NCBI GenBank assembly: GCA_951799445.1
Contig: OX637288.1
Location: 30,359,288-30,423,287 of the forward strand
Source of the DNA: Pseudisothecium myosuroides
Taxonomy: Eukaryota; Streptophyta; Bryopsida; Hypnales; Lembophyllaceae
Direction: 5' to 3'
Length of the DNA: 64,000 nt
Shown: one piece after another, positions 45,556 through 57,970 of the stretch
Layout of the letters: each line of letters begins with the position of its first letter
Numbering within the stretch: position 1 is the first letter of the stretch
Position numbers and translations under genes: made by a program
Notes under the pieces: model-generated
Told to the model about the DNA's origin: nothing
Seen by the model: only the letters and a program-made list of their open reading frames with translations
Databases searched by the model: none

Positions 45556-46440
45556 TGTGGACCAAAAATTTGTCTAGAATCACTATAGTTAAAATCCATG
45601 TCACCACTTTGTACAGGTTTACATGCAAAAAAATTATATCTAGCACCACACCCTAAAATACTGTCATAACTTAGAACAAAACATCTACTACCTCCTTGTA
45701 TTAAATCATGACAATGTTGACCTTGACCATCAACATTAGAAGTTTAAAATGAACTACCGCATCCATTTCTATATTCCAAATTGTTAACAACATATTGCGT
45801 ATTGTAACCTCTATCACCAATATTGAGATGAACTTTGATTAATAATGGTAATGTTCGTACTTTGTATCTATGCCAATGTTGTATATGTTGTAGAGTTCTT
45901 CAGGACATCCAGCAAGCTGTCTAGATGGATTAGAAGCAACCCAAGATGAATCAAATAGCCCTATGAAATATGGAATTGGAGGTTGATTACTAGTAGCAGA
46001 TGTAACATGAGTTACAGAACGATGATAATTGTCAACTAGAGGTAGTAGAATGGATGTAAATCCTTTGCCATTCTTTTCATTTGAAGGAGGTCTAAAAGGA
46101 ATGTGATCACGTGAATGAAATATATTATTTTGAGATCTAGGTTCATGTAAAGTAAACTCACATATTGCAATATGAAGATTAGGCTCGGAACCAAAATTAG
46201 AATAGTGTCAAACACCTCACCATCACATTCAAATTCCTCATCAGCAATAAAAGCAATTGAATCATTTGGGTCATCATCTATAAACACATCAGCACTAATA
46301 GAAAAATTTGCAACCAGAACAACCAAAAATTGTTGTTTGCACATGTTGTTTTGGTCGCATTATTTTGGACAAAAATTACACTAAAATCTATCGTTTTTTT
46401 TTTGTTAATTCGGTCAAATTAATTAATTGATTTTTATTTA
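45556..46440. other. AT-rich region with decayed minus-strand coding traces
   Basis: Short minus-strand stretches such as SSWVASNPSRQLAGCP (about 45890-45950) and a 102-codon frame at 46036-46344 suggest a degraded protein gene or element. No family is recognised. Confidence 0.2.
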
Positions 46441-46444
46441 AATT

Positions 46445-46605
46445 ATTTTTTTTGCTGCTTAGAAATTTTGGGCAACAAGAATTTTTTTGTACTCCTCAAA
46501 AATTTCAAGCAACTACAAATCAGCCCATGGTTTGCCCAGCAAGTTTGAACCCGGAACCTTGGGCTTATGGGCCCATGGCCTAACCACTACACCACTTCTA
46601 CAATC
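46445..46605 (-). mobile_element. tRNA-derived SINE
   Basis: On the minus strand, TGGTGTAGTGGTTAGG (46579-46594) fits a Pol III A box. GGTTCAAAC (46543-46551) fits a B box about 28 bases downstream. A CATAA anticodon-loop-like segment lies between GGGC and GCCC, like tRNA-Met(CAU), but the acceptor and anticodon arms do not fold as an intact tRNA. An A-rich tail follows near 46445-46457. Boundaries are approximate. Confidence 0.65.
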
Positions 46606-46772
46606 ACATGTGTAGTAATAATATATTTGTATTACTTATGTACTTGCTTTTTTGTTTTTTTACAACTTAGTAGACTTTGGTGGGAATTTTTACATAGTAA
46701 AATAACTTTTTGAAAAAAACTTTGAACAAAAAAGAATTTGTAAAATCAAGCTAGATTTCATCTTCAAAAATA

Positions 46773-46912
46773 TATTTGTGATTTTGAGTCTCCAATCAAA
46801 ATTTATGGACAAAATTCAGAGCAGATGTTTGAAAATGTAAAAAAAATATCCTTGCCGTCCCCTCTCTGAACTTTGCCCATAAATTTTGATTGGAGGCTCA
46901 AAATCTCAAATG
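46773..46912. mobile_element. Foldback element, copy 2
   Basis: A ~48-bp arm containing TCCAATCAAAATTTATGG is inverted at 46861-46912. The arms are related to those of 44672-44804 over the CTCCAATCAAAA-TTATGGAC block. Loop about 38 bases. Confidence 0.6.
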
Positions 46913-49200
46913 GATTTTTGGAAATGAAATTTAATATGATTTTAAAACTTTTCTCAAGAATATTTTTTGAAAAAAAAGTTATGATACAATGCCAAAATGA
47001 CCACCAAAGTTTGCTGAGTTTATAAAGCACTAAATTGTGAAAAATTAAGTTAAATAACAAAAATCCACAATGTACATAGAATTCCAATTGCAACGTGGTG
47101 TTTTAAACATTGCTCAAATCAGGAGAATTTATTTCTAACGCTTGTAAGTCAAGATCATGTGCATGTATGCCTTTCAACTTTTGGAATTACATCAACAATC
47201 TTGTTGAAAGTGTGTATAAAGAATTTTAGACCCATTGGAACTAATTGCCATTGCTACCTGAAATTGCATGTTGCTAAAAAAATGACTTTTGGGGATATAA
47301 CATTTTAATCACAATTTAACTTATAGTAGTCTTGCACTATTTAAATCAAGAACCATTTTGATAATTTTCACATAAAGTTCAAAAATCATTGAAAATGGTC
47401 ATTCCAATGCTCCAATCAACAAAAATTTTTTGGTCATTTCGTCATGGTTTTTTAGTAGTGCAACTTCACTATCTCAGTCATCTTGTACAAATTTAGAACA
47501 AATAGCATCATTATGATTCTTGTGATAGTCTTCTATCACCTAGTTGTAATGATCTTCAAATGTAAGCAATGCTTTAGTTTCCGAACGATAAAACTTTTAT
47601 AAAAGCTTTTGAGCTACTTTGGCTTTAAGAGCAACAATTTCTATCACAAAGTATTAAGATTTATATAACTTGTAATTTTTTCAATGACTTCAGGTCTCAG
47701 CTTTAGATGGTACTTGAGCAGCTACAATTTGGATAATGGAGGTTATTTGTCCGCTTTTGTTGCAATTGGTAATATCTCCAATACTGGTGCAATTCTTTAA
47801 TTACCATCATCTTCATTCACAGACAAATTTTTCCAATCCTACAATTATCCTCTCTTTTAAACCAAACTTTAGAGTTTGAATCATGAATACCAGTATGCAA
47901 CAAAAAAGGTGGTTGTCTTTAGACAATTCAAGAATGTGTGACATCAAAGCCTTATATGTCTTAAGCACATCCATGTTGAATGAAACAATTAGAGGCCTAA
48001 ACTATTTGTTTTGATATCGTTTGTCAAGATTAATTTTGTAAGTCTTTGAAAGATGTCCATTGTACCTTGATAGGCAAAATAAAATAATAAAATATTAAGA
48101 TAATAATTAATATATAGACAAAATTCATAAAAATATAAATCAAAATTTAATTTAAAAATATGAAAGATAATGTATGTACCATTGTAACATGTCCTTGTGG
48201 ATCAAACTCAGTCGTAAAATCAATAACTTCCAAAAGCCACAATTTTTTGTTGACTTTGATAAGGATTATTGTAAAAAAATACAATATTAAATGCACTTGT
48301 TGACCCTTGGTTATTGAGATAGAATGAATAGAGTGATCAAGCATCATTTGTTCTTTCTCTCAAGTAATGGCATCAACTTTGCGGAGTTTCTTGTTAGCAC
48401 CAACATTTCTTGAGTTTTCCATAGAGATAGTGAAGGATTTTTTGGCTTCCACAAAAAAGAATGCTTCTTGATGTCAAAATTGACCTCACACAACCTAGTC
48501 TAATTAATTTTTTTCTTTTGCTCAGCTCTAACAATCTATTGAAACAACATCAATATATTAACCAAAGATTTTGTAGGATATCATTTCCTATAAGCTTTGA
48601 AGACTATAAGAAAAAACCTTAAGCATCCCTCCAAAAGTTCTCAAGGCAATGAATTTCAACTTTGGAATTAACATTGGCAAACCCATCAATGAATGGCATG
48701 TATCAAATTTGTTTCTTGTCTTGTTGTCATTCTTTTGACTTGCATCTTGATCTATATCTTTGTTAAGCTTCTTCCAATTTTCTTTGCTAACAACAACAAC
48801 AAATTCTTTGATGTTTTGCCTTTCTAGTATGGCCATTGTGAATGTTGGAGCCATCACAAAATATAGTTAACAATGTACAAACTTATGTAACTCAAATGTA
48901 CTAGCAACTGTTGTAATGAGTCACAAAGGTACTTGAATCTCAGATAGCAAGATCAACAATAATAGACAATATAATAGAAGAATGAATTTTTAAGTTGGCA
49001 AAATTCATATTACATAAAGGTCCAAATGTATCCAAATTTACAATAGGAGCAAGAGCCAGCATTAAAGATAATTCTATTCTAGAAACTTCTACATTTGTTT
49101 CTACCGCACATTCCGCATTGACAACCATATCTATCTAAGTTGTAACTTTGCATATTTTAGTAATACTAGTTTCTATGCTAGCTATAGTAACCTTAACAGC
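46913..49200. other. AT-rich region with decayed minus-strand open frames
   Basis: Minus-strand frames lie at 48147-48347, 48588-48857 and 48940-49128. The 48588-48857 frame contains ENWKKLNKDIDQDASQKNDN, hydrophilic and Lys/Asn-rich, with no recognised domain. They may belong to a degraded transposon gene together with frames further upstream (49462-51003). Confidence 0.2.
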
Positions 49201-50156
49201 TGTCAGGGACATAATGTAAAAGGAAGCTTCCAGAAGAACTTCCTAGATTAAGAATAGAATAAAATACTTTTACTTCCTAAAGTAAAGTATAATTTTTTAG
49301 GTAGTAATGTATAAGGATGTCAAGACTAAAGATATCCTTAGTCTTGACAACACATCTCTTGAAACTAATCTAATGTGTAACTCACTAAATTCATGCTCCA
49401 TGAACAACAATGTACTCATGTCCAACGCACTCCAAATGCCTCCAGGCCACTCTTCCTGCCTTCAATCATTTGCCTTAGGCTTTAAAATTGTCGCCAACAC
49501 TTTAGAAGTGGCTGCGCTTTGCTGAGCTGCTTCAGCTACTTTAGCTTTCAGCTCTGCCACAGCTGATGTCATCTTTGCTAACGCCGCTATTAGATCCACA
49601 TTATTTTTTGCCACCTTTGTTGTCACAAGCGCCAATTGATCATTCAAATCCTTCATAGGCTTGCACGTTCTGTTGGTAATGTCTAATATTATAATCGATA
49701 GGGGAAACGCTAAAACCCCCATCATTGACTTCATCATCAGCGCTGTTGTGAAATATTGTAGTTGGTCCAATGAAGCTCAAGGCTTCTGGTTGTAGTATTA
49801 CTTGTATATTTTTAATCAATAATTTAATTATATATATTTTATTTAAAATATCATCCTCCAACTATATCTAAATCTTAAAAAACATATATCTATATTCTAA
49901 TATATTTCCTCACCTCCCTAATCTTCATCATCTCTTTGGCAATCTAGAAATAAGAATATGTAAACAAGAAAACTAGAGTTCAAGAGATGTGTTGTCAAGA
50001 CTAAAGATATCCTTAGTCTTGACATCCTTATATATTACTATCTAAGAAGTTATATTTTTACTTTAGGAAGTAAACACATTCTATTCTAATCTTAATCTAC
50101 GAAGTTCTTCTCCCGAGGTTCTTCTAGAAGCTTCCTTTTACATTATGTACTTGACA
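49201..50156. mobile_element. Pair of inverted LTR-like arms enclosing a short coding trace
   Basis: Positions 49201-49363 are inverted at about 49980-50156. Both contain ACATAATGTAAAAGGAAGCT, 'tttacttcctaaagtaaa', and a 30-base near-palindrome centred on AAAGATATCCTTAG. A minus-strand frame at 49462-49770 between the arms encodes a helical, Ala-rich, coiled-coil-like stretch (residues ~40-100). The arms also resemble a retrotransposon LTR (TGTC start, TATA-like 'tatataagga'). The unit may be a long-TIR transposon or a rearranged pair of LTRs. Confidence 0.5.
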
Positions 50157-50868
50157 ACAACTCTATGAGATCTAATAGAGCTATCACAAATAACATCTCA
50201 ACTCAAATACTTGATACACCAACTCAAGCTATATATTGCATAATCATATGCTCCATTAGAATTGTTGACTAAATTGATGCATTTTGGAATGCTATCAATT
50301 ATATCAAAAGATAAGGATGAAGAAGGCGAATGGCAAGTGCCCACGCTTTCACCTCTAGGATTGAAAATACAACAAAGGTTATCAACAAAAATAACTTTGA
50401 AAAAATTCAAAGCCACCTTAGAAGTATCTATCAAGATACAATTGTATGCTTAATTGGTAACAATGCATTTGGATGTGTAGAGACCTGTTTCATTCCTCCC
50501 AATTGGTGTTAGAAACACTGAATTGCCATCAGTCAAAATTTTCATGGTTTTTTTCCGCATACTAATCCAAATTTTGGTTGTAGGAATATGATGAATTGCA
50601 TTAGTCAACTATAATTAATCCAAAATTACTTATTAATGCAACAATATATTTGTTACTATAACAAAATGCATAGCATTGTAGATATAATTTTTTTTAATGT
50701 ATACAAATGAAATGAGAGAATTTTAAAATTGCATTAGAATTGCAAAATTAAATAAAAATAACATGAATTACCTTCAAAAATATTGTTTACTATACCTTGA
50801 AGTTAGAAAAATGCAGAAATAATGTTTTCAAGATCACTACTAAAAATATTTGTAACAACAATAGCCAA
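50157..50868. other. AT-rich region, unassigned
   Basis: The minus-strand frame at 50198-50434 has no recognised domain. No other structure is seen. Confidence 0.25.
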
Positions 50869-51003
50869 TCATTTATTAGAGCCATGCTCCTCACATTGTG
50901 GCGTACATAGAGTGTTATAATCCTCCTTTGCCTCGATGAGATCAGCACACTTCTCCTTGGATTGGTTCAAAGTCTTCTTCCACCTACAAAGCTTTGGTGC
51001 CAT
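50869..51003 (-). CDS. Short unassigned open frame
   Basis: A 44-codon frame starting MAPKLCRWKKTLNQSKEKC, with a CTPQCEEH motif near the end. It is hydrophilic and more codon-like than the surrounding AT-rich DNA. It could be the first exon of a degraded transposon gene running left on the minus strand. No family is recognised. Confidence 0.2.
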   Translation of the reverse strand: MAPKLCRWKKTLNQSKEKCADLIEAKEDYNTLCTPQCEEHGSNK

Positions 51004-52205
51004 TGTACTAAAAAAAACTAATGTGTTTGCTACAAAAATCAAACTTGATTATGAAAATACTAAAGTACTGCCTCACAAGTAGGATCACTTGCTAAAATAT
51101 TGAAGAGTTTGATGAAAATCAAATGTTCTTGCTAAAAAAATGGAAGAATGCAAAAAAAACAAAATTGCTTAATATATAAAGGCTAATAAACTAAAATGCT
51201 TATAAATAATGCATAATCTAAAACACAAATGCAAAACAAAGAACAATAGCAACACTACTGAATGAAACTAATCAAAGTTCAAGGCACGAATCCCAAAAAT
51301 GTCAAAAATAGCCACAAATAACAACAAGGTAATTGTCTATATTGTGAACTTCTAAGCTCTACAAAAACAAAACAAAATAACTATCCAGAAAAAAATGTGA
51401 GTCCAAAAAGAGCTCTACATACGCAACAACATGTATGACAAGGTAAACAAGCGAGTACACAAAAACAAAAACAAGAATGGCGCAAGAAGTAGGATTTACG
51501 CATGTATACAGAGTCACCATTATGTTAGTCTGAAACTTCTAGAAGGTCAAAGGTGGTAGGTTGATGAAAAATCTACGCAAGGGAGACATCTCACCGTCGC
51601 TACTACCATTGCTTGGTTATTCCCCAATAGATGCTTGAGCAAAGAGGTTACGTAGATCATAGCCAACTTTGCACATGCATTGTGCAATGTTGCTCTTATT
51701 CTAAGGATAGTGTTTTGGGTGATGGAAACCAACCTCTATGCCATGCAATTTTTCCTATACCTCCCAAAGAATTTGAATTTTGTCACATCAATGCAACTTG
51801 TTTTATTCTTTGTACATGAACAAATTGAATGCAATGAACACACCTAAGCTACAAGCCTTTGACTACTACATTGGCAACTTTGATTATTCTTAGGCTTGAA
51901 TGCCCAAAGGGCTGGAAAGGTCTTGTAACCCCTACTTGCTCAATCAACCATTTTATGGTCACTACTCAACTTTATGGGTTGCCCAAATCCCAATTTTTAT
52001 ATTTAAATTTCATGTTTTTTACATGTAATGTGTGAAGTCACTTTTCTATAGATATAAAAATTTAGAATTTGGATAAAATCTTTGCCTTGAGTGATTTTTC
52101 ATAGCCAAACACTCTAAAAAATGTTCGTTGTAGATTGGTTGGGAAAAAAAACTAGCAAATCAAAGGCCATTCCAAGAAGAAAAAAATCCATGGGTGTTCA
52201 AGCTA
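51004..52205. other. AT-rich spacer, nothing recognised
   Basis: The overlapping opposite-strand frames at 51547-51732 and 51631-51819 show no domain. Confidence 0.3.
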
Positions 52206-52675
52206 CACTAAAAACTATATTTAGTGTTGGATTGCATTTAGTATATTTACCAGCCTACCCCATCCAATACAAAATCTGAACTTTGAAGTAATTAGTGTAG
52301 TGTTAGACTTGAATGCACCGCCTTCGCCTTCTCTTCCCTTCTGCCTTTCCCTTCCCTGGTCTTCCCTTGCGATCGGACTTTGTTTGCCTCTCTTGCCCGT
52401 CGCATCGTCCCCTCCCACGCGATCCTCATTCCCAACTTGGTCTCTCTTCCCTTCCGTCGTTGCTCACCTCCTCGCGATCCAACAAGTGACGGATTTTTTT
52501 TTGGGGGGTGGGTGGGTTATACTCCGTCCGTTCCTGCCGCTCCGGCGTTGTTTGAATCTCCTGCCGCTTCCTGTGCCCGATTTGGAGATTGGACTGCGCC
52601 CACGCCTCTCGATCTGCTCGACTACAGCTCGATTTCGCAAGTTCGACGGCTCGATTTTGACCCGTCGTCTTTTTT

Positions 52676-53491
52676 TTGTTTTTGTTTTTATTTTTTACTC
52701 TTGCTTGGCACTGCAAGAATTCCGTCACGGCTGCCCTCCCAAAAAATTCCACACCTCGACGCTTGCAACAGGTTTCCACCATTGCTGTCCACAAGCGCAT
52801 CATCACCTGGATGGTTCAAGATGAAATTGCGCATGGCATCCGCGGACTCTACATCCGCACAATTACTGCGTTTCCAGAGCATTTTTGTGCTCAAAGGAGT
52901 GCCAACCTTGTCCGGGCTTCTTGCTAGTGGGCTCAACGTCAACAATTTTGCAATGAAGGAGAAGCAAATATAACATCTCCACCAATTTCATGCACTAGGA
53001 ACCGGATGGGAGGGCAAAAACAACTCCACCCAAAGGCAAGTCCAGGTCGTGGTGTCAAGCGATCTCAATGGGTACTTTGGATCTACCCTAAGCTCCTGAA
53101 TGCATTTGACCAATTTAGAAAAGCTGGAGTCAAATTCTCATCCAAATTGCTCATTGAATTAGCTATGTCGATCTTGATGGATTCTACCTCTCCATATACA
53201 GCCCAATCTCGTGATCCCAAGGACAATGTCCTACTCACGTCAAAGTTGACCCCAAGTTGGGTTCAACAATTTATGCATGTGCACAACATTGTGTTGTTGT
53301 CACAACATGAACGTTTGACTTGTAGTCCTAAGAAGGAACTACAAATCGAAATGGCAACAGCTTACCATCTAGGTGTATTGCATAGGCACTACTGGAGGGC
53401 GCTTGAAAACCAAGAGCAAACCGACACATTTGTATTGGCACCACCACGTGAAAGGCATTTGTATGAAAACATGATATCGTTATACATATGA
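52676..53491 (+). pseudogene. HTH/CENP-B-type transposase-like protein, truncated
   Basis: One plus-strand frame, interrupted by TAG at 52925-52927, encodes an N-terminal segment (ITWMVQDEIAHG...FPEHFCAQRSANLVRAS), then KRSQWVLWIYPKLLNAFDQF, KFSSKLLIELAMSILMDS, LTPSWVQQFMHVHNIV and AYHLGVLHRHYWRALENQ. The layout recalls HTH domains of CENP-B/Tc5-like (Tigger-type) proteins that precede a DDE domain. The expected next acidic DDE start is replaced by ENQEQTDTF, and the frame ends soon after, so catalytic parts are missing. It runs from just inside the CACTA left end, convergent to the CACTA transposase. The first exon is uncertain. Confidence 0.4.
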
Positions 53492-56300
53492 AGAGAATTG
53501 CTGTTGGTTTGCAACATAAAGGGAATTCTTTGTTCATTTCTGCTGACAGTAAAACAGTTCCTCGTGACATTATAATGAGCTTTCCAGATAACAATTTTCC
53601 CCTTCTTTTCCTTTCCAGTTTGAAAGTCAACATTCGGGCAGCATTCATATTCGTCTCCTCCGCTTAAATAGAGTGCCCAATGAATTGACATTCCTGTTTT
53701 CAACATTACCAAGCAAGTCGCATGCCACGTGCCGACATAGAAATTCTTCCAATTCTTTATGTACATGAAATTTTCCGGGTGAAACTCCTCCTCAGAATTG
53801 AGAGGAGTCTCCTTCAAGCAGTTCCTCAGAGAAGCAGTTGGTGCACAACAATTCAACTGCATTCTCCATTGGGCTAATATACATCCTCCCCTACTCTTTT
53901 TCTACAATAACCTACTTCCACCTACCTCCAAGTCGCCCTTCTAATTCAATACATTTCTAGCATCTACTGAGAAAGAAAACAGAAAACAGAAAAGAGTCAG
54001 GAGGCCCACAAATTTACGAACATGGCCTCTTCATCTCCTGCACCGGCAAATCCCACAGTTTCACGAAAGATGAGTGCCTTCTATGATTTCTGCCAGAACT
54101 ACTTCTGCACCTACAAGGTTTGTAATGGACAACTGCTCATACGCTCAGTTGAACGCGTACATCGGAAATTCGTTATTTCACCCGCTCTCTTCTTCAAACA
54201 CCTTCACGTGCATCGTGGAGCAATACAATTTTCTTCCACCTTCCACTTAAATTTTGATTTCAATGCCTCAAAAGTTCGCTCTCTTTGGAAAAGCGGGACT
54301 TCATCATTAACAGCCGTCACAACTTCACATACCAGAATTCCTCGTGTGCCTTCAAGAACTTTCCATTTTGCTCAAACTATAGAACTCTTCGCCTTACAAC
54401 TACCTCAGTGCAAGAGCACCTTTCTCATCGGTACTGCAAACAGTTGTCCTCGTAGAGGCCTTGCATCCTGTCTTCTGCAATTCACATAGTCAATTCACAT
54501 ACTCGAAGTCATTCTTCAAGATTCCTTTTCCACAAACATGCCTGGAAATTCAGAGCATGAGCACTGCCTAAACTAACACCTCCACTATTTATATGCGGAC
54601 TGTCCAAGCATCTTGAAACTCGCAGTTCGCATTGCAGTGCATGCTTTCCACTATTCCCACAGTTTGGAACTCTGTGCATTCAAATGCGGTCAAACACTTC
54701 ACAAAGAATACATGAAATAGACAAGCATTTCCTAGAAAGTTGAATACCTTTCCCCTCATTCAGCACGGCAACACAGGCAGCTTCATCCGCAAAACTCCAT
54801 TGCTTGTCCGATTGGAACTCCGTTTCATAATATTCTAAAATGGATACTTGTACACTTAAATATTGGATGCACAAACCAAAACGCTTCCAGCATGCGAGCT
54901 CCACCTCAAAGGTCGTGGGCTCTCACTGCCTTAGTTCCAACGTCTGACAACGCTTTCTAAATGGTCGACATAACTTGGGTCCACTCATGTTCAAGGTTCT
55001 CCAGTCCGCTGCGTTTGGCATCCTTCCACTTCGTCTCTTCCCTTCAAACACTTCCTCGTACATTACATCCGACCAGGACAGTTGCATAACAAAAATTCGT
55101 CCAATGCCTTCAAAGAGAAGGAAAAGTAGCCTGCAAAAATTCATTTGCAAGTAGACGGTGTGACGGTAACGTCCGCATGCTCGTTAAAACTCATGTCATA
55201 AACCAGATGCTTCTACAAACAATGTCATATTCAAATTGAACGTCAATGATAAAATGCAAACCGATTTCTCATTCTGGACCGCCAAAATGTCCAATCCTCG
55301 CCTACGCCATGTCCTACTCTTCGATGTGCGATAAAAACAAATCTTGATCTGATGCCCAACAAACAGTGAACAAGATAAAGACAATGTGAAGGCCACGTGA
55401 AAACGAGGAGGGGACACAATGGAGATAGCTGTTGTAACTCCTTAAAGCCCGACTCCACATTATTGTCCACATTGAGTATTCCCTAAAGAATTGCAATTCG
55501 TCAAAAAACTCTTCCTTCCTATTGACTTGCCACCCTCCTTAGACAGGCCAATGCTCTCCGTAACCATAAGCCCTTGTTCCCATACCCTCTACTTCGGAAG
55601 TCGTTTTCTACCAACAAGGATGTCCGTCTCCGTTTACACAGCAATTCTACCTCTCTCTGTTCAGACACAGTTCTTTCCATTACTTGAGTACAAAATGTCT
55701 TCCAATACCTATGGTTTCATCATCATATGGCTCCCCGCTGCTGCTAACTGATACCCAGGAACTCCCACTGTAACTGTAAACAAAACAACTGCTTCCATGC
55801 ACATCATAGTGCTCTCTGTAGTGCACATGGTCATGCGTGGCTTTGTATAGAGATTGACAGTCTCGCGCACTCTCTGCCCGCTCTGTCATATCCCAGCCTC
55901 CACCTCCGTTTCATGACCGTCCTCTTCCCTCTATTGTACACCTCACAAAAAGGACTGCATCGTCGTCAAAGATTGAGTACCTTCACCCTCATCACCTCCA
56001 GAAACTGCTCTTCCTCTTCTCTGGGCTGTGCACCTTGTCTTCGGCACATTGTCCTTTTCGATTTTGGACACTCCAAATCCATATGCCTCACCGGAATTTT
56101 TAAAAAAAATGGCTCATGAAATGGAATTACTGATTACGTACTTGTCGACCATACAAAACAAGAGCTTGCATTTCAGAAAATTCAATTGACGGGCCTCCGT
56201 CACCCAATGTATAGCGACATAGACCACCCCACTTAATCACGAAGACATTCACTTTCCAACAACACTTGCCATTCAACAAACAAATGTGAGCACAACGCCC
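53492..56300. other. CACTA interior with unassigned open frames
   Basis: Frames include 53389-53862 (minus, 157 codons, with WHATCLVMLKTGMSIHWALY), 54022-54489 (plus, starting MASSSPAPANPTVSRKMSAF), and several of 70-90 codons on both strands. The plus frame has a good start context (GAACATGGCC) and a possible donor AAG|GTTTGT after 34 codons. None has a domain I recognise. They could be a second element-encoded protein, captured host sequence, or non-coding. Confidence 0.2.
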
Positions 56301-56383
56301 AAAAAATTATAAGAATGCACCGGTGGACATGTCTCACCAATAAATGCTGGAAAACAACGACCAGATGTGCCACAATTTGTTTG

Positions 56384-57139
56384 TCAATCTGAGTTAGACG
56401 AGTCTCCTAACTCACAATCAAATAGTTCATCCTCTCCGACTGCTTGAGGAAAAAAATCCTCTGCACCAACCTCCGCTGCCGTAGAGGGGCGCTTCGGAAT
56501 GTCCTCCGAAATGACGTCAGGGGGCTGCAGATCCTCGTAGTCCTCATCCCTTCCTCGGCCAAACAACTCTGACGACTCTGTGATGTCGCTGACATTATTG
56601 ACTCGCCTCCCTCTTATCTCTCTTCGCAAGACCACTCTCCAGCCTAGCGACTCGTCAGCTTCAATGAAGAAAACCTGTTGGCAGTGTTTTGGAAAGACAA
56701 ATGATTCTCTTCCAAATCGCTCACAAGAATCAAAATTCGCCACAGTGAATCCCCACTTGTCCCTTTTCACAGTGGCATGTGCTCCCCTATAGTTTGCCTT
56801 CACCCACCTACACACCAAAACAACAACACTAGTGCGCCGGTAGTCGAGCTCCACTATTTCCTCCAATTTGCCAATGTACTCAACATTTGCTTCCACAATA
56901 TTCTGATTCCTCGCATTGGAACGCCAAGGTCTACTGAATGTGGCCGCAATGCCGGAGTCTTGAGTTTGTAACTCCTTCTCGTAACTCACAACTCGGTATC
57001 GACAACCAAAAGTCCACATGCTTCTGAACTTCTTGCACTTGAATTTAGGCGGAATGGAAACGTCCTTTACAATGTCTTCAACTTCTTGTCTTGCCTCCAC
57101 TGCCGAGTGAACATCTTCTTCAAACCACGTCGAAAACAA
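56384..57139 (-). CDS. CACTA transposon DUF4216-type C-terminal domain
   Basis: A 251-codon minus-strand frame. The core (about residues 40-190) has RNQNIVEANVEYIGKLEEI, ELDYRRTSVVVLVCRW, and ESFVFPKHCQQVFFIEADES followed by GWRVVL. This order (TQNSG-like, 'YxGxLxxIxELxY', 'VxLFxCxW', 'PFxxxxxxQQVFYxxD', 'W.VV') is that of DUF4216, found at the C-terminal side of plant En/Spm proteins. The tail is acidic and ends in SNSD. It lies downstream of the DUF4218 segment and is probably the last exon of the same gene. Confidence 0.7.
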   Translation of the reverse strand: MFSTWFEEDVHSAVEARQEVEDIVKDVSIPPKFKCKKFRSMWTFGCRYRVVSYEKELQTQDSGIAATFSRPWRSNARNQNIVEANVEYIGKLEEIVELDYRRTSVVVLVCRWVKANYRGAHATVKRDKWGFTVANFDSCERFGRESFVFPKHCQQVFFIEADESLGWRVVLRREIRGRRVNNVSDITESSELFGRGRDEDYEDLQPPDVISEDIPKRPSTAAEVGAEDFFPQAVGEDELFDCELGDSSNSD

Positions 57140-57970
57140 TGAGAATTTACATATTTCTTCCGAGAATGTGACCCCTCTTCTCCCCTTCCTGTGTGGATGA
57201 CGTCAACGCCACTGTCTCCTTTGCTCCTCTCTCTCTGCCTTCAGTTCTTCATATCTCCTGCACAATTCAAGTCAACACGTTCATTAGAAGCAAAAATGAG
57301 CAGACTTCAAATAACTGACTTCTTTACTGTCGAATTCTCAATGTGCACATGCACTGTACACGACTATATTCTCCTCTTCTGCTTTCTAGAATTCCATTGT
57401 GTCGGTCCTTCAATACATAACAGACGCATGACTAGGAAAATAAAATGGTCCAACACCACCCTTCCTTCCCCACGAGCTTCGAACTATTGCTTCCGTCACC
57501 CATGCATTGTATCGCCACAAACTCTGCTGGCTACCGTCTGTACTTCCTTCATCTTTATGAGCACCTGAAATGACAGACTGCACTTTCGGATGCTGAAGCC
57601 CTCACAGAGCCCTCAAAGCAGTGGTCCTCACTCTGTCTGAGGAGGCATAATTGAGAAGTACCAGACAACGACATGATGACAGATATGCGCCTCACTTTGA
57701 ACGGAACATATAGTTCCATTCCTACAAATGAAAATGAAGACTTCATAGTTTTCACACTACTGCTCCGACCAGGACCAGACAACGACATAGCATCTTCCTA
57801 TTGGCCCATATGTGAATAACTAACAGTTCTTGCCGCTTTAACATGTGCAACCGCATATTCATTCAAACTGTGACTGCCGTGCATGGGTAAGTAGGACATT
57901 GGTCACGGTCGGCTTCATTTTTTAAAAAAGCGATCCCACTAGAAGAAACACAAGAGGACGTGTAGGTTGC
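57140..57970. other. Putative intron or spacer between DUF4218 and DUF4216 segments
   Basis: Short frames at 57191-57568 (plus) and 57555-57788 (minus) show no domain. In CACTA genes these two domains are usually close together, so this may be intronic. Confidence 0.3.

Noticed and set aside
45556..45960. Plant receptor or wall-protein gene suggested by SSWVASNP-like stretches
   Set aside because: The traces are too short, change frame repeatedly and cannot be linked by splice sites.
46515..46605. Functional tRNA-Met gene
   Set aside because: A and B boxes are good but the acceptor and anticodon stems do not form; a SINE is a better explanation.
49201..50156. Ordinary LTR retrotransposon
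   Set aside because: The arms are inverted rather than direct, and no protease, reverse transcriptase or integrase motif lies between them.
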